From an uncultured Bacillus sp. (GTDB lineage Bacteria; Bacillota; Bacilli; Bacillales; Cytobacillaceae): a stretch of DNA of 5,247 bases. The stretch is taken from assembly GCA_937894355.1 (NCBI GenBank), contig CALCRD010000076.1:1-5247 (forward strand), read 5' to 3'. The notes beneath the pieces were generated by a model that was given only the letters and a program-made list of their open reading frames with translations, made no database searches and had not been told where the DNA came from. A program made the position numbers and the translations under genes. Shown one piece after another: positions 1 through 4,513 of the stretch. Every line of letters starts with the position of its first letter. Position 1 is the stretch's first letter.

Positions 1-542
1 ACCGTGGCATGTTTGGGAATATGATGCAAATGCTGTTAGGAAATGTGAATTTGGTGGATAAAATTCAGCCAGAGCTTATCAAATTTTTTAAAAATGAAGG
101 AACAGAGGAAATGCTAACAGCACTTTTGAAAAAGGAATGGGATAAGGTTTTACAATGGGATGTTAGAACGCTGGAAACGCAGTTTGAGAAGGCCAATTTG
201 CTTTCGTTTGTTAAACAAGCAACTAAGAAATTAATCAATATCGAACTATTGCTTAACAAGCCTTTCAAAGATTTCCCGATTGATGATGCTGTTATAGAAG
301 ACTTTGCTGAAAAAGCAGTTATGATGGCCGGAGATTGGTTGGCAAATAAAATTGAGGATATTATGGAAAAATTGCATTTAAAGGAAGTAGTCCAAGAGCA
401 GGTCGAATCGTTTTCTGTGGAACGCTTAGAAATGATGGTTCTTTCGATTATTCAAAAGGAATTTAAAATGATTACCTTTTTAGGTGGATTACTTGGTGGT
501 GCCATTGGATTAGTGCAGGCGTTCATCATGCTGATATCCTGA
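1..542 (+). CDS. yheB: DUF445 family membrane protein, C-terminal part (YheB-like), 5' end outside window
   Basis: The reading frame is open from the left edge (first full codon at 3), so the gene starts upstream; the ATG at 9 has no ribosome binding site in view and is probably internal. The visible part is about 179 residues. Most of it is charged and helical, and it ends in a hydrophobic, glycine-rich segment of about 20 residues (GGLLGGAIGLVQ, then a short hydrophobic tail) directly before the TGA stop. A long soluble helical middle with a C-terminal membrane helix is typical of DUF445 proteins such as B. subtilis YheB, which is roughly twice this length and also has an N-terminal membrane helix. 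The biochemical role of the family is not established. The identification rests on this C-terminal pattern together with yheA immediately downstream, the same neighbour as in B. subtilis. Confidence 0.8.
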   Translation, partial: RGMFGNMMQMLLGNVNLVDKIQPELIKFFKNEGTEEMLTALLKKEWDKVLQWDVRTLETQFEKANLLSFVKQATKKLINIELLLNKPFKDFPIDDAVIEDFAEKAVMMAGDWLANKIEDIMEKLHLKEVVQEQVESFSVERLEMMVLSIIQKEFKMITFLGGLLGGAIGLVQAFIMLIS

Positions 543-562
543 TAAACATCAAGAACATTCAC

Positions 563-591
563 TCGAAATTGAGTGTATATTTTGGTATAGT
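563..591 (+). promoter_or_regulatory. Candidate sigma-A promoter of yheA, extended -10
   Basis: A -35-like TCGAAA (563-568, 4 of 6 to TTGACA) lies 17 bases before TATAGT (586-591, 5 of 6 to TATAAT). A TG dinucleotide at 583-584 makes an extended -10. Transcription would start near 598 and give a leader of about 30 bases before yheA. The -35 overlaps a small imperfect hairpin (560-564 with 571-575), so this 87-base gap could instead be mostly a weak transcript end for yheB. The weak -35 limits confidence. Confidence 0.4.
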
Positions 592-629
592 GGACTAGAT
601 TGTTGATTTGACTTAAAGGAGAGATTGCC

Positions 630-980
630 ATGTCAGTAAATATTTATGATGCAGCCAATGAATTAGAAAGAACGATTCGTAAAAGTGATGAATATACTCG
701 TCTAATGCAAGCGTTTAAAGCAGTAAATGAAGAAGAAGAAGCGAAAAAGATGTTTGAAGGTTTCCGCGAAATTCAAATGAAACTACAACAAAAGCAAATG
801 ATGGGCCAAGACGTTTCTCCAGAAGAAATGGAAGAAGCTCAAAAAACAATAGCTCTTGTACAGCAAAACCAAAAAATTACGGAATTGATGGAAGCGGAAC
901 AACGGATGAGCGTAGTTCTTGCAGATATTAATCAAGTAATTATGAAACCATTAGAAGAATTGTATGGTGCTAATAATTAA
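630..980 (+). CDS. yheA: YlbF/YmcA-family protein (YheA-like)
   Basis: This is a 116-residue soluble protein with almost unbroken helical character: many Glu, Lys, Gln and Met, few aromatics, no signal peptide or membrane segment. Long amphipathic stretches lie at about residues 3-58 and 64-105, separated by a turn at GQDVSPEEM (about 59-67). This two-helix pattern and length match the Com_YlbF (DUF964) family, which includes YheA, YlbF and YmcA; B. subtilis YheA is about the same size. YlbF and YmcA act with YaaT as a complex that influences RNase Y and developmental phosphorelay output. Whether YheA joins such a complex is not shown here. The ATG at 630 is preceded by AAAGGAGAG (615-623) at good spacing. 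The gene follows the yheB-like gene by 87 bases, and no clear terminator follows it, so read-through into the next gene is possible. Confidence 0.88.
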   Translation: MSVNIYDAANELERTIRKSDEYTRLMQAFKAVNEEEEAKKMFEGFREIQMKLQQKQMMGQDVSPEEMEEAQKTIALVQQNQKITELMEAEQRMSVVLADINQVIMKPLEELYGANN

Positions 981-1026
981 GCTCCAACTGAGTTTGTAAT
1001 TTCCTCGAAATACTTGCCATTCGTTC

Positions 1027-1089
1027 TATTTGCCTATCCCTATTCATAAATCTGATATATGACACTCACCATTGAATAGGGGGCAAATG
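1027..1089 (+). promoter_or_regulatory. Long hairpin sequestering the yhaX ribosome binding site
   Basis: The left arm is ATTTGCC (1028-1034) plus CCCTATTCA (1038-1046). The right arm is TGAATAGGG (1073-1081) followed directly by GGCAAAT (1082-1088). This gives 16 Watson-Crick pairs with one 3-base bulge (TAT, 1035-1037), an extra T-G wobble outside, and a 26-base loop. The yhaX Shine-Dalgarno AGGGGG (1078-1083) is entirely inside the right arm, and the start codon at 1091 lies two bases past the stem. There is no T-run, so it is not a normal terminator. I infer a translation-control structure or an mRNA stabiliser for transcripts that include position 1028. It resembles no riboswitch class that I recognise. 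Confidence 0.55.
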
Positions 1090-1090
1090 A

Positions 1091-1957
1091 ATGATTTACC
1101 GCTTGCTTGCGTTAAATATTGATGGAACAATACTTCAGTCAAATGGGAAACTTCATCGATCTACAAAGGAAGCTATTTTGTATGTTATGCAAAAGGGCAT
1201 ATATGTCACATTAGTCACTTCTCGAAGCTTTCCTTCAGCCCATAAAGTTGCCAAAGCATTAAAAATACCGTCCATGCTGGTCACTCATCGTGGAGGTTAT
1301 ATAGCCACTTCATTAGATAAAAATATCCTGGTGAAAAGAATTCCTGAGAATATTACTTATGAACTTGTCAGGTTTCTTGAGGGTTTCTCCGTTCAAATTC
1401 GAATTCTCCATGAACGTTTTGCTTTGATTAATAAAACGAAATTGTCCAACAATATGTTAGCGAAAACCGTATTTAGCACGGGAGATCCAGTCTTTTATTC
1501 GCATCAATTTGTTGAGAGTGTTAGTGAAACCGTGTTGGAAGATAAAATTGCTCCACCAAAAATAGAACTCTTTTTTGAAAATAATGAGGATCTTCAGGAT
1601 GCGAAACAATCGATTCAGCGAATGTTTACCGAAGTTGAAATAGTTGAATTAAATCCGTTGCGATTAGATATTGTTCCAACAGGTATTTCCAAATTAAATG
1701 GGCTGATGTATTTGGGAAATCAACTAGGCATATCGCGGAAAGAAATGGTCGTAATTGGTGATGCCATCGACGATATTCCAATGATTGAGGCTGTGGGCCT
1801 TGGTGTGGCTATGGGAAATGCGCCGGTTGAGGTTAAACAGGCTGCTGACTGGATTACCAGATCGCAAAATGAAAAAGGTGTGTCGTATATGGTTAAGGAG
1901 CATTTCCGAAAACAACACCCAATTCAATTTTTACGTAAAATGAATATTATTAAATAG
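1091..1957 (+). CDS. yhaX: HAD superfamily Cof-type (IIB) protein with Asn replacing the nucleophile Asp (YhaX-like)
   Basis: The protein has 288 residues, a normal length for the Cof/YidA group of HAD-IIB phosphatases, which usually dephosphorylate sugar phosphates or similar metabolites in the cytoplasm. Motif I reads LNIDGT (8-13): the second Asp (D11) is present, but the first, normally the phospho-accepting nucleophile, is Asn (N9, codon AAT at 1115). Motif II is the VTSR region (42-45) where relatives usually have ATGR. The segment VTHRGGYI (64-71) takes the place of the usual NGA loop. Motif III Lys is probably K201 in GISKLNG, and motif IV is GDAIDDIPM (223-231; usual GDNENDISM). The cap domain lies roughly at 85-190. 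The scaffold is intact but the active site is altered at several conserved points, so ordinary phosphatase activity is doubtful. The start at 1091 is set by AGGGGG at 1078-1083; an out-of-frame ATG at 1087 is followed by only 11 codons. Similarity to B. subtilis YhaX is judged from the start of the protein and the locus. Confidence 0.85.
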   Translation: MIYRLLALNIDGTILQSNGKLHRSTKEAILYVMQKGIYVTLVTSRSFPSAHKVAKALKIPSMLVTHRGGYIATSLDKNILVKRIPENITYELVRFLEGFSVQIRILHERFALINKTKLSNNMLAKTVFSTGDPVFYSHQFVESVSETVLEDKIAPPKIELFFENNEDLQDAKQSIQRMFTEVEIVELNPLRLDIVPTGISKLNGLMYLGNQLGISRKEMVVIGDAIDDIPMIEAVGLGVAMGNAPVEVKQAADWITRSQNEKGVSYMVKEHFRKQHPIQFLRKMNIIK

Positions 1958-1962
1958 GTTTG

Positions 1963-1998
1963 TGGGTCGCCAAATTAACTTTGGCGACTCATTTTTTT
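1963..1998 (+). terminator. Rho-independent terminator after yhaX
   Basis: The stem pairs 1963-1974 with 1980-1991 (core GTCGCCAAA with TTTGGCGAC; one G-T wobble), with a 5-base loop TTAAC and then seven T residues at 1992-1998. It begins five bases after the yhaX stop codon. There is no matching T-run for the minus strand, so it probably works in the plus direction only. Confidence 0.92.
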
Positions 1999-2034
1999 GT
2001 TGAAAAGAAAATTTTACTGGAACTTTATAATGAT

Positions 2035-2181
2035 TTATTTTCTTTCATCTAATTTAGTTGATATCTTTCTTAAAATTTCGTTGGTTTCTTTTTGATTATT
2101 AAGAAGTTTCAATGCAAACCAGACTACAAATATGATTGGTATTAAATAAAAAATAAAAAATGGTATAAATCCAAAACTCAT
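2035..2181 (-). CDS. Small single-pass membrane protein, 48 aa, unknown function
   Basis: On the minus strand an ATG (complement of 2179-2181) opens a 48-codon frame ending in TAA (2035-2037). The protein begins MSFGFIPFFIFYLIPIIF, has one strongly hydrophobic helix at about residues 5-25 ending in VVWFALKLL, and then a charged, amphipathic tail (NNQKETNEILRKISTKLDERK region split at about 28-48) that could form a short coiled coil. The tail is positive near the membrane, suggesting an N-out/C-in orientation. A near-perfect Shine-Dalgarno AGGAGGTG precedes the start at ideal spacing, which is the strongest evidence that it is translated. No clear promoter was found upstream, only a lone TAAAAT-like box. 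It is convergent with yhaX. I do not recognise a named family; small peptides of this layout are common in Bacillaceae and are often missed in annotation. Confidence 0.72.
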   Translation of the reverse strand: MSFGFIPFFIFYLIPIIFVVWFALKLLNNQKETNEILRKISTKLDERK

Positions 2182-2185
2182 ACTG

Positions 2186-2193
2186 CACCTCCT
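2186..2193 (-). promoter_or_regulatory. Ribosome binding site of the 48-aa gene
   Basis: The minus strand reads AGGAGGTG here, an eight-base match to the 16S anti-Shine-Dalgarno. Six bases separate the GGAGG core from the ATG. This is one of the best Shine-Dalgarno matches in the window and supports calling such a short frame a gene. Confidence 0.75.
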
Positions 2194-2320
2194 ATATTGT
2201 TTTAGGCTTTTTTCTCAAACTTTGTTGCATTTTAAGATGAAAACGAAGTGTTTAGACTACGTTAAGACAGTAAAACAGCCAACATTTATGAGAAAAGGGC
2301 TGCAAATTTACTTTCAAGCG

Positions 2321-2394
2321 ACAAAATAGCTGTTAGCAAGTAAAAATCGGGTTGAGGATTTTTACAACAATCTTTACGAAAACAGCCTTGTTTT
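2321..2394. repeat. Nested inverted repeat (imperfect hairpin)
   Basis: The inner stem is perfect: GTAAAAATC (2340-2348) with GATTTTTAC (2357-2365) around the 8-base loop GGGTTGAG. An outer arm pairs GCTGTT (2329-2334) with AACAGC (2381-2386), and AAAA (2323-2326) can pair with TTTT (2391-2394). The intervening bases are unpaired, so this is a stem with a large internal loop. No T-run follows, so it is not a typical terminator. Its role is unknown. Confidence 0.5.
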
Positions 2395-2415
2395 AAAGAT
2401 ATCTTATTACAAATA

Positions 2416-2461
2416 ATAACATTTTTACTATCTTTATTAATTTTAAAATAGTAAAAGTTAT
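2416..2461. repeat. AT-rich inverted repeat (hairpin)
   Basis: ATAAC (2416-2420) plus TTTTACTAT (2423-2431) pair with ATAGTAAAA (2448-2456) plus GTTAT (2457-2461): 14 pairs with a 2-base bulge and a 16-base loop. The stem is weak because of its composition, and in DNA this rich in A and T some such repeats occur by chance. Confidence 0.4.
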
Positions 2462-2603
2462 GCCATAAATGTGAAATACTTAGAAAATTAAAAAGTTTGG
2501 TTATATTTTGTTTGAGAGCCTGATATTCATACGTTTCTTGAATTTCACTAAGTAAAATAACTAGTACAGATTTAACTACCAATTTAAAATTTTTAGAAAA
2601 GTC

Positions 2604-2632
2604 TTATCATATTGCACAACACCCTTTATAAT
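2604..2632 (+). promoter_or_regulatory. Sigma-A promoter of yhaR
   Basis: TTATCA (2604-2609, 4 of 6 to consensus) is followed after exactly 17 bases by a perfect TATAAT (2627-2632). Transcription should begin near 2639, giving a leader of about 25 bases with the Shine-Dalgarno in it. This placement rules against the in-frame TTG at 2637 as the start of yhaR. Confidence 0.75.
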
Positions 2633-2650
2633 AGGATTGAGGAAAAATAA

Positions 2651-2657
2651 GGGGGAG
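2651..2657 (+). promoter_or_regulatory. Ribosome binding site fixing the GTG start of yhaR
   Basis: GGGGGAG lies six bases (all T) before GTG at 2664. An upstream in-frame TTG at 2637 would add nine residues but has no properly spaced Shine-Dalgarno and sits at the predicted transcription start. Confidence 0.75.
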
Positions 2658-2663
2658 TTTTTT

Positions 2664-3458
2664 GTGGCTGAAAAACTTGTAACAGAACCGGTTAATGTTA
2701 CAGTAACAGGACGCGTAGCAACAGTTGAATTTAATAGGCCGGAAGCATTAAATGCTTTGAACAAGGATTTAATAAAAAGTCTAGCGATAAAACTAAAGCA
2801 AATTAGTATTTCAGACGATATAGATATCGTAGTGTTAACTGGGTCAGGGCGTGCTTTTTCTGCTGGTGGTGATATTAAAGGGATGCTTAAAGATACGACT
2901 CAAGACGAGTTTCTATCGGTTATGGAAACAATCGGAGAATTAGTGATTACTCTTTATAGCTTACCGAAATTGACTATTAGTGCAGTACAAGGCGCAGCAG
3001 CTGGCTTAGGATTGAGCTTGGCATTAGCAACTGATTACATCATTGCTGAAAAATCAAGCAAAATTGCCATGAATTTTATTAAAATTGGACTTATTCCCGA
3101 TGGTGGAGCCCATTTCTTCCTAGAAAAGCTGGTTGGTGAAGCAAAAGCCAAGAAGCTAATTTGGAACGGTGAAATAATGACAGCTGATGGCGCTCAGGCA
3201 CTGGGGATCGTAGATGAAGTAGCAGTTGATGGAAATTTAGCTAGCTCTTTGGAAAATAAGCTGCAAAATTGGTCAATGCAACCAATCCAAGCGATGATTA
3301 AATCTAAAAAAATATTTGCCGAAAATAACCGACCGCAACTTTTGAAATCGTTGGAGTTGGAAAAATTCGCGCAGGTAAAAATGTTGGAAACTGAAGACCA
3401 TAAAGAAGGAATCCAAGCATTTTTAGAGAAACGCCAACCACAGTTTATTGGTAAATAA
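2664..3458 (+). CDS. yhaR: Enoyl-CoA hydratase/isomerase (crotonase) family protein, YhaR-like
   Basis: From the GTG start the protein has 264 residues, the usual length for a single-domain crotonase acting on acyl-CoA thioesters in the cytoplasm. Visible landmarks are FNRPEALNAL (23-32), the first oxyanion-hole segment FSAGGDIKGM (65-74), the second oxyanion segment GAAAGLGLSLALATD (110-124), and IGLIPDGG (141-148), then a helical C-terminal part. The two glutamates of true hydratases are absent: the position of rat Glu144 is S118 and that of Glu164 is F138. Asp146 in IPDGG instead corresponds to the acidic residue used by PaaG-type isomerases (PDSGG/PDCGG pattern). I therefore favour an isomerase-like or other non-hydratase reaction; the substrate is unknown. 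The gene has its own promoter and terminator and appears to be monocistronic. The symbol is based on family plus position beside yhaQ-yhaP. Confidence 0.85.
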   Translation: MAEKLVTEPVNVTVTGRVATVEFNRPEALNALNKDLIKSLAIKLKQISISDDIDIVVLTGSGRAFSAGGDIKGMLKDTTQDEFLSVMETIGELVITLYSLPKLTISAVQGAAAGLGLSLALATDYIIAEKSSKIAMNFIKIGLIPDGGAHFFLEKLVGEAKAKKLIWNGEIMTADGAQALGIVDEVAVDGNLASSLENKLQNWSMQPIQAMIKSKKIFAENNRPQLLKSLELEKFAQVKMLETEDHKEGIQAFLEKRQPQFIGK

Positions 3459-3466
3459 GGATATTT

Positions 3467-3498
3467 AAAAAGCAAAGAGCTTCTTTGCTTTTTTTTTT
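3467..3498 (+). terminator. Rho-independent terminator after yhaR
   Basis: GCAAAGA (3472-3478) pairs with TCTTTGC (3482-3488) around the loop GCT, followed by ten T residues (3489-3498). The A-run at 3467-3471 can extend the stem by five pairs with the start of the T-run. It lies a few bases after the yhaR stop. Confidence 0.92.
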
Positions 3499-3528
3499 GG
3501 AATAATAACCATAATTTAAAACATATAT

Positions 3529-3558
3529 TTGACGATTTTGTAAAGAGTTTATTAAAAT
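3529..3558 (+). promoter_or_regulatory. Upstream sigma-A-type promoter of yhaQP
   Basis: TTGACG (3529-3534, 5 of 6) and TAAAAT (3553-3558, 5 of 6) are separated by 18 bases, an acceptable spacing. Transcription would start near 3565. It would act as the housekeeping promoter for the exporter operon, just downstream of the yhaR terminator. Confidence 0.55.
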
Positions 3559-3588
3559 TGGAACTTTTTAGTTAGTAACTCGTATAAT
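3559..3588 (+). promoter_or_regulatory. Downstream promoter of yhaQP resembling ECF sigma (SigW/SigM-type) sites
   Basis: TGGAAC (3559-3564) matches the ECF -35 consensus TGAAAC at 5 of 6 and is followed by T-rich sequence, as is common for SigW sites. After 16 bases comes CGTATA (3581-3586), the SigW/SigM-type -10. The same DNA also carries a perfect sigma-A -10, TATAAT (3583-3588), but its best -35 (TTGGAA, 3558-3563) would be at a poor 19-base spacing. The ECF reading fits better. Transcription would begin near 3593, just before the Shine-Dalgarno. Confidence 0.5.
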
Positions 3589-3598
3589 TGAAATGAGT

Positions 3599-3606
3599 AA
3601 AGGAGG
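3599..3606 (+). promoter_or_regulatory. Ribosome binding site fixing the start of yhaQ
   Basis: AAAGGAGG lies seven bases before the ATG at 3614. The upstream in-frame ATG at 3593 would place this site inside the coding region and coincides with the predicted transcription start of the downstream promoter, so 3614 is preferred. Confidence 0.8.
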
Positions 3607-3613
3607 GGAAAGT

Positions 3614-4513
3614 ATGGAACTACATCTTAACCAGGTAACAAAACGTTTTGGAGATTTTACAGCTGTCGATCATTTGTCATTAGCAATTCCAAGCAATGAA
3701 ATATTCGGTTTTCTTGGGGCAAATGGTGCGGGGAAAACGACTACTTTCCGAATGATACTAGGACTATTTGAACCAAGCGAGGGTGAAATTACTTGGGGAG
3801 GCAAGCCCATCGGTTATTCGGTTAGTAATCAAATTGGCTATTTACCAGAGGAACGAGGATTGTATCCTAAGCTAAAGGTAAGTGAGCAGCTGGTTTATTT
3901 GGCCCGGCTCAAAGGGATGTCCAAGCAGGATGCATTGAAGCAGCTAAAATACTGGCTTGAACGTTTTAAGGTACCAGATTACCTAGATAAAAAAGTTGAA
4001 GAACTGTCAAAGGGAAATCAACAAAAAATTCAATTCGTGGCTGCCATTTTACATAATCCCAAATTATTGATTTTGGATGAAGCCTTTAGTGGTTTAGATC
4101 CTGTTAATGTAGAGTTGTTAAAAAATGCCGTAATCGAATTGAAAGAAGCAGGCACAACAATTGTTTTCTCCAGCCATCGAATGGAGCATGTTGAAGAAAT
4201 GTGCGAACATTTATGTATTTTGCAAAAAGGGCGTCCGGTTGTCCAAGGTAATTTAAAGGACATCAAACGGTCCTTTGGAAAGAAAAATATTAGTATACAC
4301 GCCGATTTTTCAATGGATTTCTTAGCCTCTTCACTAGGGGTGACGAAATATAAACAAACTGCTATGGGTGTCGATTTGCAAGTCGAGGGAGAAATAGTCG
4401 CAGAACGAATTTTGAATCAGATTGTTGGTAAAGGTTTTATCCGTAAATTTGAATTAGAAGAGCCTTCTTTAAATGATATTTTTATTGAGAAAGTAGGTGC
4501 TTCTTTTGAATAA
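3614..4513 (+). CDS. yhaQ: ABC transporter ATP-binding protein, NatA/YhaQ type
   Basis: This 299-residue protein is the ATPase of an ABC-2 exporter and works as a dimer on the cytoplasmic face with the permease encoded next. Nucleotide-binding motifs appear in order: Walker A GANGAGKTT (35-43), Q-loop region IGYLPEERGLY (74-84), signature LSKGNQQK (131-138), Walker B LLILDE (151-156), D-loop SGLD (159-162), and switch His in SSH (186-188). The usual Q-loop Gln appears to be Glu (PEE), which I recall as common in NatA-like ATPases. The last 80 or so residues form the accessory C-terminal domain seen in this group, ending with SLNDIFIEKVG. NatAB in B. subtilis exports sodium; YhaQP is annotated by analogy, so the substrate here is uncertain. 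Two candidate promoters precede it, and its 3' end overlaps yhaP, indicating coupled translation. Confidence 0.9.
   Translation: MELHLNQVTKRFGDFTAVDHLSLAIPSNEIFGFLGANGAGKTTTFRMILGLFEPSEGEITWGGKPIGYSVSNQIGYLPEERGLYPKLKVSEQLVYLARLKGMSKQDALKQLKYWLERFKVPDYLDKKVEELSKGNQQKIQFVAAILHNPKLLILDEAFSGLDPVNVELLKNAVIELKEAGTTIVFSSHRMEHVEEMCEHLCILQKGRPVVQGNLKDIKRSFGKKNISIHADFSMDFLASSLGVTKYKQTAMGVDLQVEGEIVAERILNQIVGKGFIRKFELEEPSLNDIFIEKVGASFE

Larger units (their letters stand above)
2194..2603. other. AT-rich stretch of about 410 bases without a credible gene, with repeat-like structure
   Basis: No frame here looks coding. The longest (minus strand, 2286-2582) would start at TTG without a Shine-Dalgarno and has an odd, Cys/Phe/Lys-rich composition. 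The stretch instead holds structure: the 9-mer AAAACAGCC occurs twice (2272-2280 and 2379-2387, 107 bases apart), and two separate hairpins lie at 2321-2394 and 2416-2461. The mix of a short direct repeat and nested inverted repeats suggests a dispersed intergenic repeat or the worn remains of a mobile element, but no transposase remnant or target-site duplication was found. This is inference only. Confidence 0.4.

Noticed and set aside
9..11. ATG at 9 as the start of the first gene
   Set aside because: The frame is open to the window edge, no ribosome binding site is visible, and the DUF445 family needs a much longer N-terminal part.
1024..1058. Possible promoters for yhaX: TTGCCT-N17-TGATAT, or a sporulation SigE-like CATAAATCT box at 1045
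   Set aside because: The sigma-A -10 matches only 3 of 6, and the SigE-like -10 has no convincing -35 at the right distance. Neither is good enough to list.
1724..1927. Minus-strand frame inside yhaX, and similar frames antisense to yheB, yhaR and yhaQ
   Set aside because: They lie wholly opposite well-supported genes, lack ribosome binding sites and show no recognisable protein features.
2228..2234. Lone TAAAAT box on the minus strand upstream of the 48-aa gene
   Set aside because: No -35 element with reasonable match at 16-18 bases; in AT-rich DNA single boxes are expected by chance.
2286..2582. Minus-strand frame of 98 codons in the AT-rich gap
   Set aside because: It would start at TTG without any Shine-Dalgarno, its composition is unusual and unlike the neighbouring genes, it matches no family that I recognise, and it runs across two hairpins.
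2182..2636. CRISPR array, tRNA or complete insertion sequence in the gene-poor gap
   Set aside because: No regularly spaced repeats, no cloverleaf with CCA-type acceptor stem, and no transposase frame or paired terminal repeats were seen.
2637..2663. TTG at 2637 as the start of yhaR
   Set aside because: It lies at the predicted transcription start, lacks a spaced Shine-Dalgarno, and the GTG at 2664 has an excellent one.
3593..3613. ATG at 3593 as the start of yhaQ
   Set aside because: The strong AAAGGAGG at 3599-3606 serves the ATG at 3614; the extra seven residues would be encoded by the Shine-Dalgarno itself.
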